Source of the DNA: Mucilaginibacter sp.
GTDB lineage: Bacteria > Bacteroidota > Bacteroidia > Sphingobacteriales > Sphingobacteriaceae
Assembly (NCBI GenBank): GCA_031292485.1
Contig: JARLHA010000023.1
Span: forward strand, 108,487-172,486
Reading direction: 5' to 3'
Length of the DNA stretch: 64,000 nt
The position numbers and the translations under genes were made by a program. Shown piece after piece: positions 7,422 through 16,261 of this stretch. Below the pieces are notes generated by a model. That model had not been told where the DNA came from, ran no database searches, and worked only from the letters and a program-made list of their open reading frames with translations. The number at the start of each line of letters is the position of its first letter. The first letter of the stretch is position 1.

Positions 7422-9302
7422 ATGAAAAAACTGATCTTTTTATCTGTTTTCTGCTTTTCTATTACCCTATCCTATGCCCAGGAGGCGCAAAAGGCTATTT
7501 TTTATGAAGTGTCTTTCGCCAATGCTGCGCATCATGAGGCGGAGATCATGATGACCATCCCTTCAGCACCTTCGGGCCCTTTTAATGTGCGGATGAGCCG
7601 TTCCTCAGCGGGGCGCTATGCCACGCATGAGTTTGGCAAAAATATTTACAACGTAACAGCCACTACTGTGGACGGCACTCCTATTGCCTTAAAGCAATTG
7701 GAAGGCGACGTTTTCCAGGTACCCGAAAATCACCCGGCTACTGTACGGATCAGCTATACGCTTTTTGCCAACTGGACCGATGGCACCTACGCCAGTATTG
7801 ACGAAAGCCATGCGCACCTGAATATGCCCGCCGCCTTTATGTGGGTGGTTGGTAAAGAACAGGAAGCACGCCCGGTAAAATTTGCATTCAACGACCTGGA
7901 TAAATATGGCTGGAAGGTGGCTACCCAACTAAAACATGAAGGTGCCAATGTTTACAGCGCGCCTAACCTGCAATATATGATGGACAGCCCCACCGAGCTC
8001 TCAAACTTTAAAGAAAGCAGCTGGAATGTGGTGAATACCGATGGTAAAACTGAAAAGATCAACCTAACCGTACATTCAGACGATGCGCAGCCGGTGATCG
8101 ATAACTTTGGTAAAATGGTGCAAAAAATGGTGCTGGAAGAGAAAGCCGTATTCGGCGAATTACCGGCCTATGATTTCGGCGAATATACTTTTCTGGATGA
8201 TGTTTATCCGACCGTTGCGGGTGACGGCATGGAGCACCGCAACTCCACCTGCATTGTACAGCCGATTGATAAAGTAGAAGGTAACGAAGTGCGTTTGTTA
8301 AGTACTTTTGCGCACGAATATTTCCATAGCTGGAATGTGAAACGCATCCGCCCCAAATCATTGGAGCCTTTTAATTTCGAGCATGCCAATATGAGCAGCG
8401 AACTTTGGTTTGCGGAAGGCTTTACCCAATATTACGGCGAACTGCTGCTGGAGCGCTCGGGCTTTCATACGGTTGATGATTACACCCGCACTATTGGCGG
8501 CCTGGTAAACTCGGTGCTGAATACGCCGGCGGCCGCGAAATACCCGCCTACCCAGATGAGCCGTTATGCCGTATTTGCGGATGCCGGCGTATCCATCGAC
8601 CCGAACAATGATAACAATGTATTTACCAGCTATTATTTTTATGGCGGTGCTACTGCACTTGCGCTCGACCTGATCCTACGCAGCGATTTTCATTTGACGC
8701 TTGACGACTATATGCGCACCGTTTGGCTGGACAGGGGCAAGGTGATGAAACCTTATACCGTACCCGACCTGCAGGCCGACCTGGCCAAAGTGACCAATAA
8801 CCCTAAATTTGCTGCTGACTTTTTTAACCACTGCATTTATGGGGTTGATAAAAGCAATTACGAAACACTGCTGGCCAAAGCCGGGCTATTGCTGCGCAAA
8901 GCAGCGCCGGGCAAAGCATGGGCAGGTTCCTTAACTGGCGCAGGCCGCAGGGGCAGATCAGGACAGGCGCGTACCAGCGGCAGCGAGGGCATACCCATTT
9001 TAACCAGCACTGTAATTGGTACGCCTGTTTATAAAGCAGGACTGGATGCCGGCGACGTAATTTTGAAGGTTGACGGAAAAGAGGTGAAAGAGGAAAAAGA
9101 AGTAGACGATATTGTTGCCGCCAAAAATATTGGCGATAAAATAGTGGTGAGCTATAAAAACCGCACAGGCAATCACGAAGCCACTGTAACGCTGGAGGAA
9201 AACCCTTACCTGGAAGTGGTTACTTTTGAAAAGGCAGGCAAGGAGTTGACCCAAAATCAAAAAGATTTCAGGAGTAAATGGTTATCTTCAAAAGTTCAAT
9301 AA
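7422..9302 (+). CDS. M61-family metallopeptidase with C-terminal PDZ domain
   Basis: A 626-residue secreted peptidase of the glycyl-aminopeptidase (M61) family. The signal peptide is about residues 1-19 (LSYA|Q). The zinc site HEYFH is at 298-302 with the third ligand Glu332 in WFAEGFTQYY; a PDZ domain spans roughly 515-600 (AGLDAGDVILKVDGKEV). The family trims peptides with N-terminal small residues in the periplasm or at the surface. Residues ~495-515 form a Gly/Arg/Ser-rich linker (GAGRRGRSG) before the PDZ domain. A second secreted peptidase (M28) starts 5 bp downstream, so the two probably act together in peptide scavenging or envelope protein turnover. Confidence 0.92.
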   Translation: MKKLIFLSVFCFSITLSYAQEAQKAIFYEVSFANAAHHEAEIMMTIPSAPSGPFNVRMSRSSAGRYATHEFGKNIYNVTATTVDGTPIALKQLEGDVFQVPENHPATVRISYTLFANWTDGTYASIDESHAHLNMPAAFMWVVGKEQEARPVKFAFNDLDKYGWKVATQLKHEGANVYSAPNLQYMMDSPTELSNFKESSWNVVNTDGKTEKINLTVHSDDAQPVIDNFGKMVQKMVLEEKAVFGELPAYDFGEYTFLDDVYPTVAGDGMEHRNSTCIVQPIDKVEGNEVRLLSTFAHEYFHSWNVKRIRPKSLEPFNFEHANMSSELWFAEGFTQYYGELLLERSGFHTVDDYTRTIGGLVNSVLNTPAAAKYPPTQMSRYAVFADAGVSIDPNNDNNVFTSYYFYGGATALALDLILRSDFHLTLDDYMRTVWLDRGKVMKPYTVPDLQADLAKVTNNPKFAADFFNHCIYGVDKSNYETLLAKAGLLLRKAAPGKAWAGSLTGAGRRGRSGQARTSGSEGIPILTSTVIGTPVYKAGLDAGDVILKVDGKEVKEEKEVDDIVAAKNIGDKIVVSYKNRTGNHEATVTLEENPYLEVVTFEKAGKELTQNQKDFRSKWLSSKVQ

Positions 9303-9307
9303 AGCAC

Positions 9308-10606
9308 ATGAAAAAAATATTCCTCTCCACCTTTTTACTGGCAACAGCGTTTACCGGCTTTGCCCAGGATGTAAACAAACTCATCAGCCAGGATGATGTA
9401 ACGCGCATCATTAGCACCCTTGCGGCGGATGATATGCAGGGCCGGGCCACCTTTACGCCGGGCATTGAAAAAGCCGCGCAGTTTATTGAAAGCGAATACA
9501 AAAAAATCGGCTTGAAACCATTGCCCGGCGATGACGGCTTCCGCCAAAATTTTGCCATGACACGGGTTACTCCTGTTAAAACAGATGTGGCTATTAACGG
9601 TAAAGCCATAGGCGCCGACAGCGTTTTTGCCAGCACCACTGCCGCTGCTTTAAACTGGAGCACCAACCCCGATGTAGAAATTGTAAAACTGACTGCCGAT
9701 AAAAACTTCCGTACTGAATACAGGGGTTATGTAAACAGCGGAAAAAAACTGCTGGTACTGGTTGACCCAAAGTTTACTGATATTTTTAATATGCTGAAAG
9801 ACCGCTTGCAGAAAGGATCCGTAAGCAATAAACCCAATGATACCCAGGCGCTGGTTTTTGTGCTGGGCAACCATGATGACATCAAAACCTTTGAGGTAAA
9901 CTATACGGCCAAAAAAGAGCAATTACCCCTGTTTAACATCGCGGGTATCATTCCCGGAAAAACAAAACCCAATGAATATGTGGTCTTCTCAGGCCACTAC
10001 GACCATTTGGGTATTTTGAAGCCGGTAAAGGGCGATAGTATTGCCAACGGTGCGGATGACGATGCATCAGGCACTACCGCTGTAATAGAATTGGCCAGGT
10101 ATTTTAAAAAGCTGGATAATAATGCCCGAACACTGGTTTTTGTAGCCTTTACCGCCGAAGAGATTGGTGAATTTGGCTCGCAGCATTTCGCAACAACTGT
10201 AGAGCCGGATAAAGTGGTGGCGATGTTTAATATCGAGATGATCGGTAAAGCCTCCAAATTCGGCGGGAACTCGGCCTTTATTACCGGATTCGAGCGTTCG
10301 GATTTCGGGCCCATCCTGCAAAAAAACCTGGAGGGCACTGCTTTTAAATTTTACCCGGATCCATACCCGGCACAGAACCTGTTTTACCGCAGCGACAACG
10401 CTTCCCTGGCAAGGGTAGGCGTTCCGGCCCATACCATTTCCACGGACCAGATTGATATTGATAAATTGTATCACACCGTTGGAGACGAGGTAAGCACATT
10501 GGATATGGGGAATATCACGGCAACTATCCGCGCCATTGCACTGAGTTCAAGAACCATCGTTTCGGGTGATGATACGCCGAAACGGGTAGCGAAACTGGAA
10601 AGATAA
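9308..10606 (+). CDS. M28-family zinc aminopeptidase, secreted
   Basis: A 432-residue M28 peptidase with a signal peptide (MKKIFLSTFLLATAFTGFAQ). The co-catalytic zinc ligands appear in order: His in SGHYDHLG (~230), Asp in NGADDDASGT (~250), the EE pair in FTAEEIGEFG (~284-285) and a late His in LYHTVGDEVST. A PA-type insertion probably occupies about 110-215. The family removes N-terminal residues from peptides outside the cytoplasm. The start at 9308 is chosen because it begins exactly at the signal peptide; an in-frame ATG at 9278 would overlap the M61 gene. It follows the M61 stop by 5 bp, indicating one operon. Confidence 0.92.
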   Translation: MKKIFLSTFLLATAFTGFAQDVNKLISQDDVTRIISTLAADDMQGRATFTPGIEKAAQFIESEYKKIGLKPLPGDDGFRQNFAMTRVTPVKTDVAINGKAIGADSVFASTTAAALNWSTNPDVEIVKLTADKNFRTEYRGYVNSGKKLLVLVDPKFTDIFNMLKDRLQKGSVSNKPNDTQALVFVLGNHDDIKTFEVNYTAKKEQLPLFNIAGIIPGKTKPNEYVVFSGHYDHLGILKPVKGDSIANGADDDASGTTAVIELARYFKKLDNNARTLVFVAFTAEEIGEFGSQHFATTVEPDKVVAMFNIEMIGKASKFGGNSAFITGFERSDFGPILQKNLEGTAFKFYPDPYPAQNLFYRSDNASLARVGVPAHTISTDQIDIDKLYHTVGDEVSTLDMGNITATIRAIALSSRTIVSGDDTPKRVAKLER

Positions 10607-10622
10607 TATTGCCTCACCCCGG

Positions 10623-10641
10623 CCCTCTCCAAAGGAGAGGG
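10623..10641. repeat. CT-rich palindromic repeat, single copy
   Basis: CCCTCTCC-AAA-GGAGAGGG is a perfect 8-bp stem with a 3-nt loop, preceded by CCTCACCCCGG (10612-10622). It lies just past the M28 stop codon. The same unit recurs at 47272-47376. It could act as a transcript-end hairpin, but there is no T-run. Confidence 0.75.
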
Positions 10642-10672
10642 AGCAAAAATTGTTTGATTAATACTGGTCTGA

Positions 10673-11230
10673 ATGTTGCACCGCTATAATTTAAAAAACT
10701 TACGCCACCAAATAGTTGGGCATAAATTTATAGTGATAATGGCAATGGCTTTTTTCCTGTTTTCTTGTAAATCACCAGGCGTTAAACCACCAAACTATAA
10801 TTACACAATAGAGAGACTAATATTTTCAAATCAAATATTAAAAGGAACTTTTCATAAAATATTTGATGAGGACCCGGAAAACCGAATTTTTAAAGTTTTG
10901 ATTTCAAGAAGAGACCATTTTGTGAGAATAACAATTTACAGGGTGCTAAATAAAGATGAAGTAAACGAATCTCCGTCTACTTATTTCATCAATAATTCAA
11001 AAGTATTCCTTTGTTATGATGGGACCGAAGTCATTGAAAACAAAAAGGTTGATGATAATTTCATGAGAAAATTAAAACAAAAAATGGACATAGGGATGAT
11101 CAATGATAGCAGGGTTTTTCAGTTTGACATAGATAGCCAAAAGAAGATTACGTTGCATGTCCCAGCCATCAATCCTTACGATTTTTCTTTTGGCCCCTGC
11201 CGTGTGGACTTTTCAAACAAAAAGAGATAG
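10673..11230 (+). CDS. Hypothetical lipoprotein
   Basis: A 185-residue protein of unknown function. Residues 1-18 are basic (LHRYNLKNLRHQIVGHK), followed by a hydrophobic stretch FIVIMAMAFFLFS and then Cys32 in a LFSC|K lipobox, so it should be a lipoprotein. An inner ATG at 10739 would leave only nine residues before the cysteine, too short for a signal, so the longer start is kept. The rest is soluble and has a markedly lower G+C content than its neighbours, suggesting later acquisition. No domain is recognised. It is 9 bp upstream of a membrane protein gene on the same strand. Confidence 0.6.
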   Translation: MLHRYNLKNLRHQIVGHKFIVIMAMAFFLFSCKSPGVKPPNYNYTIERLIFSNQILKGTFHKIFDEDPENRIFKVLISRRDHFVRITIYRVLNKDEVNESPSTYFINNSKVFLCYDGTEVIENKKVDDNFMRKLKQKMDIGMINDSRVFQFDIDSQKKITLHVPAINPYDFSFGPCRVDFSNKKR

Positions 11231-11238
11231 CTATAAAT

Positions 11239-11844
11239 ATGGAAACAAAAGCACCTGTCATCCCGGATGTAGCTGTTAAAGGAATTGCCACCGGCCTATG
11301 TATGATGGCTTTTTTTAATTTGCTATGGGCTGGTATTGCCTATGGGGGACTAAAAGAAACTAACTGGTGGTTTTTATTGATCGCATTCCCGGCGCTGAGT
11401 ATATTGTTTGTGATTAATGCCATAAAACTGTTTGGCATGGCCAAATATTACCCCAAACTAACTTCCGAAGCTGATCTTGCTGAAGAAAAGCGGATGGGCA
11501 AATGGTTCGGTATCATCTTTGGTGCAGAAGGTTTGGGTATTTTTATAGGGATCAATGTGGTGATCAATTTAGGTTACCCTCAATTAACTATCCCGGTGCT
11601 CGCCCTTGTTGTGGGACTGCATTTCTTCCCGCTGGCCAAAGTATTTAAACGCACCATTGATTATTACCTGGCAACGTGGAGCACCATCGTCGCTGTCTTC
11701 TCTATCGTTTTAACACTCAATAAAACCTTTTCCGAAAACGGTACACTTGCCTTTACCGGTGTGGGGATTGCGATTGCAACTTCAGGCTATGGGATCTACA
11801 TGCTGCTGAGCGGCTGGGCGCTGCCGAAAATAGCTGCGAATTAA
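11239..11844 (+). CDS. Hypothetical multi-pass membrane protein
   Basis: A 201-residue integral membrane protein with about six hydrophobic segments: near 18-36, 44-64, 89-110, 115-133, 142-160 and 170-190. No catalytic motif is visible. The helix arrangement resembles small uncharacterised Bacteroidota membrane proteins, but I do not recognise the family. It follows the unknown lipoprotein closely and converges on the COG2509 flavoprotein gene with only 19 bp between the stops, where no terminator hairpin is visible. Confidence 0.65.
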   Translation: METKAPVIPDVAVKGIATGLCMMAFFNLLWAGIAYGGLKETNWWFLLIAFPALSILFVINAIKLFGMAKYYPKLTSEADLAEEKRMGKWFGIIFGAEGLGIFIGINVVINLGYPQLTIPVLALVVGLHFFPLAKVFKRTIDYYLATWSTIVAVFSIVLTLNKTFSENGTLAFTGVGIAIATSGYGIYMLLSGWALPKIAAN

Positions 11845-11863
11845 TAGTTTTTGAAAGGAGATA

Positions 11864-13414
11864 TTAAGCTAAAACTCTCAACGCAGCCGAAGCGCAGTTA
11901 ATACCATCAATAGCGGCAGAAATAATGCCCCCAGCATAACCGGCGCCCTCGCCGCAGGGAAATAACCCCCTTACCTGCGGGTGCTGCAGGGTTTCCTTAT
12001 CCCTCGGTACTTTAACCGGCGATGAAGTGCGCGATTCAACCCCTACCAATGTAGCCTCGTTGGTATAATAGCCTTTCATTTTACGGCCAAAAACCGGTAA
12101 TGCTTTGCGCAAACGTTCATTGATCCAGCCGGGTAATACCTCCCTTAAGGCGACGCTTTTTGTACCGGGCAGGTAAGAATTGATAGGTAGATTGCCGGAA
12201 ACCCGGTTCTCAACAAAATCAACCATCCGTTGGGCCGGGGCTACCAAATGGCCGCCGCCAAAATTATAAGCCATTTTTTCAATTTCCTGCTGAAAGCGGA
12301 GCATCCTTAACGGATCATTTTCATCCCCTTTAACATCCTCTAAATTTACCTGCACCACGGTGCCTGAATTGGCAAAAGGGTTGTTTCTTTTTGACGGGCT
12401 CCAGCCGTTAACCACTATTTCATTCAAATCCGTAGCACAAGGTGCGATAATACCGCCCGGGCACATGCAAAAGGAGAATACGCCACGGTGATCTACCTGC
12501 TCCACCAGGTTATAATAGGATGGGGGCAGATCAGGTCCGCGGTGTTCGCAATGGTATTGGGCCTGGTCGATGATCTCCTGTGGATGTTCAATCCTCACAC
12601 CCAGGGCAAATGGTTTGGCCTCAATTAATATGTTTTGCCGGTGCAGCATTTCAAAAATATCTCTGGCGGAATGGCCGGTTGCCAGGATCACGGCATCCGC
12701 CATGATCTTATCACCCGATGCCAGTTGTACGCCTTCTATCCTCCCAAAATCAACCAGAAGGCAGCTTACTTTGGCATCAAAATGCACCTCTCCGCCGGCG
12801 TTTAATATGCTGTCTTTTATGGAGGTGATGATCTGCGGTAATTTATTGGTGCCGATATGCGGGCGGGCATCTATTAAAATATCCTCCGTAGCGCCATGGG
12901 CCACAAAGGTTTTCAGTACCGAGTTTACATCACCCCGTTTGGTGGACCGTGTATAAAGCTTGCCATCCGAGTACGTGCCGGCGCCACCCTCGCCAAAACA
13001 ATAATTAGACTCTGGGTTAACCAGGCCCTGCTTATTGATGTTGGCTAAATCGCGGCGGCGTTGCTTCACATCTTTGCCGCGTTCTAAAATGATGGGCTTT
13101 AAACCCAGTTCAATACATCGCAAAGCAGCGAATAACCCTGCCGGCCCTGCGCCGATAATGATAACCGGTTTGCTGTTTTTTACATCCGGGTAATTAACCG
13201 TAAACGTTTCGGGCACATAAACCTCATCCAAAAACACCTGTACCTGCATGCGGTAAAGCACCTTGCGGCCACGGGCATCGATAGATCGTTTGAGGATCTT
13301 TAAAGCACTTATTTTTTGTGGGGAAATATTTAAAGATGTTGCGGCTATCTTTTTTAAAGCGCTTTCATCTTCCTGCTGGCCCGGCGGGCAAACAATTTCA
13401 ATTTCTTTGATCAT
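11864..13414 (-). CDS. COG2509-type FAD-dependent dehydrogenase
   Basis: A 516-residue flavoprotein. After an N-terminal domain of ~85 residues comes the Rossmann motif VIIIGAGPAGLFAALRCIEL, then the COG2509 hallmark NYCFGEGGAGTYSDGKLYTR, and near the C-terminus LFPCGEGAGYAGGIISAAID for FAD contact. The reaction is unknown in this family; the fold predicts an NAD(P)H- or FAD-linked redox reaction in the cytoplasm. A TACCTTTG box (complement of 13445-13452) upstream matches the -7 consensus and would give a leader of ~27 nt. It appears to be transcribed alone. Confidence 0.88.
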   Translation of the reverse strand: MIKEIEIVCPPGQQEDESALKKIAATSLNISPQKISALKILKRSIDARGRKVLYRMQVQVFLDEVYVPETFTVNYPDVKNSKPVIIIGAGPAGLFAALRCIELGLKPIILERGKDVKQRRRDLANINKQGLVNPESNYCFGEGGAGTYSDGKLYTRSTKRGDVNSVLKTFVAHGATEDILIDARPHIGTNKLPQIITSIKDSILNAGGEVHFDAKVSCLLVDFGRIEGVQLASGDKIMADAVILATGHSARDIFEMLHRQNILIEAKPFALGVRIEHPQEIIDQAQYHCEHRGPDLPPSYYNLVEQVDHRGVFSFCMCPGGIIAPCATDLNEIVVNGWSPSKRNNPFANSGTVVQVNLEDVKGDENDPLRMLRFQQEIEKMAYNFGGGHLVAPAQRMVDFVENRVSGNLPINSYLPGTKSVALREVLPGWINERLRKALPVFGRKMKGYYTNEATLVGVESRTSSPVKVPRDKETLQHPQVRGLFPCGEGAGYAGGIISAAIDGINCASAALRVLA

Positions 13415-13444
13415 GGCTTTGCCGGGTTTTTATCCCGGATGGGG

Positions 13445-13452
13445 CAAAGGTA
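13445..13452 (-). promoter_or_regulatory. Candidate -7 box of the COG2509 gene
   Basis: TACCTTTG on the minus strand is an exact TAnnTTTG match, with a predicted start about 4 nt further on near 13441 and the ATG at 13414. No clear -33 TTG was identified. Confidence 0.45.
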
Positions 13453-13459
13453 GGGAAAA

Positions 13460-13873
13460 TTAAAAAGAAGAGAGATCGTCCTTTATATCATCAAGAAATT
13501 TGTTAGCCCGTTCGTTTTTAGATGGTGATTCGTAATAAGAAGTCAAAACTTCTTTAGCATTTTTTAATTTGAGGGGAAGTAATTTATCGACCTGGCTGCC
13601 TTTTGCAATATTAAGTTTCCCGAGATAGGAGATCATTAAGGAATTTTCTATTTCAAATACTACGGTTTCGAAGTTTTTGTCGACGAACTCAAAACACTTT
13701 TTTACTGTTTTCAGATCACCGGTATCAATAGCATTTTGAGTAAAATGTCTGAAACAGCCTATTTGCAGACTGATGAACTTCTTATAATCTTCATCAAACA
13801 CCTCGCTTTTTATCTGCGGAAAGGTGTCGACTAATTCGTTGATGAAGGTTTTTCGGTTTTTTAATTTTGTCAT
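13460..13873 (-). CDS. Hypothetical protein resembling DUF7674-type immunity-like proteins
   Basis: A 137-residue, mostly alpha-helical soluble protein. The core FISLQIGCFRHFTQNAIDTG followed by LKTVKKCFEFVDKNFE resembles small Bacteroidota proteins grouped as DUF7674, often described as immunity-like; this is a recollection of pattern, not a search result. No signal peptide or membrane segment is visible. The gene lies 7 bp downstream of a 60-residue two-helix membrane protein gene on the same strand. No toxin gene is seen beside it, so an immunity role is only a guess. Confidence 0.6.
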   Translation of the reverse strand: MTKLKNRKTFINELVDTFPQIKSEVFDEDYKKFISLQIGCFRHFTQNAIDTGDLKTVKKCFEFVDKNFETVVFEIENSLMISYLGKLNIAKGSQVDKLLPLKLKNAKEVLTSYYESPSKNERANKFLDDIKDDLSSF

Positions 13874-13880
13874 AATTGAA

Positions 13881-14063
13881 TTAAATGTATTTGATAATTA
13901 GGTAAATGCCTATTATGATAAATCCGAAATCTGCCCCGATTATTTTGATATCCGCCCCCAATTTATCCGCCTCACCCTTTGAAATTTTTTTTATTTCTTT
14001 TATCCCATCATACACCCCATACACTAAACTCGTAAATCCACCTAAAACAAACAACATATTCAT
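13881..14063 (-). CDS. Small two-helix membrane protein
   Basis: Sixty residues with a hydrophobic N-terminal helix (about 2-19), a short charged loop (KEIKKISKGEADKLGAD) and a second helix (about 42-58). It is co-oriented with and just upstream of the 137-residue helical protein gene, so the two probably share a transcript. Function unknown; a small inner-membrane protein is the only safe statement. Confidence 0.5.
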   Translation of the reverse strand: MNMLFVLGGFTSLVYGVYDGIKEIKKISKGEADKLGADIKIIGADFGFIIIGIYLIIKYI

Positions 14064-14260
14064 TGTGATAAAAGTTAAAGTTTAAAAGAAAGAAATCCCT
14101 CCCAATAAAGCCGCCACTAACACATGATTCAATGACCCAATGATTTTCCCCCTGTCATCCAGTATAATTGCAAACCCAATTTGATAAACTTATGCTCCGC
14201 TGCAACCTATTACACAATTCCGTTGTCTTATCAATATAAAACCTTTAGCCGATTGGAAAT

Positions 14261-14548
14261 ATGAACGTTGAGGACATTACCTGGAAACTTGCAGCAAAAA
14301 AATTGGCAAACGAAGCTTCAGCTAAGGAATTACGCGAATTAGATGAACTATTGAGGCAGCACCCGCATATGAAGGAGAAAGTTGCTCTTTTGTTTGAATG
14401 GTGGGATAGCGGGACCGGGCGAACTATTGAACCAGGTAATCAAGGGCTTTTCAAAAAAATACTTGAGCGGATAAAGGATAATAACCCGGACGTAAATGCA
14501 GCTGCGGTTTCGCCAGGCAATCAGCCTGACAAAAATAAACCGGGTTAA
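14261..14548 (+). CDS. Small protein resembling the N-terminal domain of FecR-type anti-sigma factors
   Basis: Ninety-five residues, soluble, no membrane helix. The first half (WKLAAKKLANEASAKELREL and DELLRQHPHMKEKVALL) matches in pattern the cytoplasmic helical domain that begins FecR-like anti-sigma factors of Bacteroidota (LxxKxLxGEAxxxEXXEL), but the transmembrane segment and FecR domain are absent. It ends in a Pro/Asn/Lys-rich tail. No ECF sigma gene is in this window. It may be a free-standing anti-sigma-like fragment or an unrelated helical protein. It lies 77 bp upstream of the esterase-PA14 gene. Confidence 0.55.
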   Translation: MNVEDITWKLAAKKLANEASAKELRELDELLRQHPHMKEKVALLFEWWDSGTGRTIEPGNQGLFKKILERIKDNNPDVNAAAVSPGNQPDKNKPG

Positions 14549-14625
14549 TTTCAGTCTTTATTTTATTAGTGCCTCCCATTGCCTAAATTCACCGTCGTAT
14601 TATCTGCTCACCAAAAACCATTACC

Positions 14626-16134
14626 ATGAAAAGAAAACTGCGCCTGATTTTATTGTTGCTGATGTCGGCCATTTTTGGTTCCCGGGGCGCTTCTTTTGCC
14701 CAGGATCTGCCCGGAAAAAAAGATTCCATTACCTCGGCAGTTCTAAACCAGAAGCGGTTTATCCAGGTGGTGTTGCCTCAGAAATTTGATCCTGCCAAAA
14801 AATATGACGTTTTATATGTACTGGATGGCGACGGGAATACAAAGCTCGCCATGGATGCCCAGCGGTTTTTGGAAGATGAGGCGTACGTGCCGCCTATCAT
14901 AATTGTGGGTGTTTTGAACATCGACCGTAACCATGACCTAACCCACGTTCATATCGACGAAAACAAAACATCAGGTGGCGGTGAGAAATTTCTTGATTTT
15001 TTGAAAGATGAACTGATCCCTTATATCAATAAAAACTATCCCTCTAACGGGCAAAATACCATTTTCGGGCATTCCCTTGGTGGCCTTTTTGTAATGAACG
15101 CTTTGTTGTATGAGCCCCAGGCTTTTAAATCGTACATCGCTGCCGACCCGAGTTTCTGGTTCAAACATAACTACATGAATAAAATTGCCGAAGATAAATT
15201 ACCCGGACTGGCCAGTATGCACAAAACATTGTACATCAGCGGCCGCGAAGGTCCTAACTACCGTGGCATGGGCATCGTTGGCATGGATTCGATCCTTAAA
15301 AAATATGCGCCGGCAGATCTGAGCTGGAAAGCCCAGCCCTACCCCGGTGAAACACATGGCTCGGTAAGGTTTAAAAGTATGTATGACGGATTGAAATTTA
15401 CGTATGGCGGTTATATCAATGCAGCAGTGCAATTTCACCCGATGAACGGCATTATGCTGAAAGATAAACCCGCGCCGGTATGGGTGATCACTGATTATTC
15501 TTCCGTACATTATACCACGGATGGCACTGAACCTACCCTCAACTCGCCGAAATGGGCCGACGAAGTGAGCATCACCGGGCCAGCCAAACTGATGGTAAAA
15601 TCGTTTACCAACCGCGAAGAGTATGATAAAACTACCAGCGGTGAGTTTAAAATCGGCGAAACCCTGCCGCCCCTGGCAAAACCGGGTAAATATAAACCAG
15701 GGGGCTTCAACTATTCCTATTACGAAGGCCAGTTTGATAAACTGCCCGATTTTAAGAAACTGAACCCCGTACAAACAGGTATCGCCGACAAAAATTTTGA
15801 TATTGATAAGCTTCCCCTAAAAGAAAATTTTGCTTTGCTGATTGAAGGCAAACTGGAAGTAAAACAGGACGGCTATTACATTTTCGGGTTAGACTCCGAC
15901 GATGGCTCAAGAGTTTACATCGGCAACAAATTGCTGATTGATTACGACGGATTACATGCAGCCGGCAATGTAAAAAGCTACATGGTGCCGCTGGCAAAAG
16001 GATTTTACCCTATCCGCGTGGAGTATTTTCAAAAAGGCGGTGGCCGCAGCCTTCAGCTGATCTATGTATTGCCGGGCAGTAAACAACCGCACGCTGTGCC
16101 CATTCCTTTGGAACTGCAATACGGTAAAGAATAA
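14626..16134 (+). CDS. Secreted esterase with CHB_HEX_C and PA14 domains
   Basis: A 502-residue secreted protein: signal peptide ~1-26; an esterase-D-type alpha/beta hydrolase (~30-260) with the nucleophile elbow GHSLGG and a probable acid in the IAADPSFW region; then a ~60-residue module (VHYTTDGTEPTLNSPKW) like the chitobiase/hexosaminidase C-terminal domain; then a PA14-like domain (~355-500; YEGQFDKLPD, GLDSDDGSRVYIGNKLLIDY). The last two modules usually occur in Bacteroidota glycosidases, so a carbohydrate-linked ester (for example an acylated glycan or enterobactin-like substrate) is plausible. A bidirectional terminator follows. Confidence 0.87.
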   Translation: MKRKLRLILLLLMSAIFGSRGASFAQDLPGKKDSITSAVLNQKRFIQVVLPQKFDPAKKYDVLYVLDGDGNTKLAMDAQRFLEDEAYVPPIIIVGVLNIDRNHDLTHVHIDENKTSGGGEKFLDFLKDELIPYINKNYPSNGQNTIFGHSLGGLFVMNALLYEPQAFKSYIAADPSFWFKHNYMNKIAEDKLPGLASMHKTLYISGREGPNYRGMGIVGMDSILKKYAPADLSWKAQPYPGETHGSVRFKSMYDGLKFTYGGYINAAVQFHPMNGIMLKDKPAPVWVITDYSSVHYTTDGTEPTLNSPKWADEVSITGPAKLMVKSFTNREEYDKTTSGEFKIGETLPPLAKPGKYKPGGFNYSYYEGQFDKLPDFKKLNPVQTGIADKNFDIDKLPLKENFALLIEGKLEVKQDGYYIFGLDSDDGSRVYIGNKLLIDYDGLHAAGNVKSYMVPLAKGFYPIRVEYFQKGGGRSLQLIYVLPGSKQPHAVPIPLELQYGKE

Positions 16135-16171
16135 CCCTTACATCCTGATTGCATCAAATCAACATAAAACA

Positions 16172-16203
16172 AAAGCCCGGTCTGCAAAAACAAACCGGGC
16201 TTT
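16172..16203. terminator. Bidirectional terminator
   Basis: AAAGCCCGGT (16172-16181) pairs perfectly with ACCGGGCTTT (16194-16203) around a 12-nt loop, with A-runs and T-runs at the edges. It separates the convergent esterase and bacilliredoxin genes and can serve both. Confidence 0.85.
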
Positions 16204-16261
16204 ACATTATAGGTATAAAACTTCTTTAGCTTTAAAACTAAATTTTACTTTCGGACTTCAA

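Noticed and set aside
8930..8985. Repeat insertion in the M61 peptidase (Gly/Arg/Ser-rich linker)
   Set aside because: The segment GAGRRGRSGQARTSGSEG is unusual, but no inverted or direct copies of its DNA are visible; it is treated as a flexible linker before the PDZ domain.
15199..15774. Minus-strand frame of 191 codons opposite the esterase gene
   Set aside because: Antisense to a well-supported multi-domain gene; sequence shows no domain or signal.
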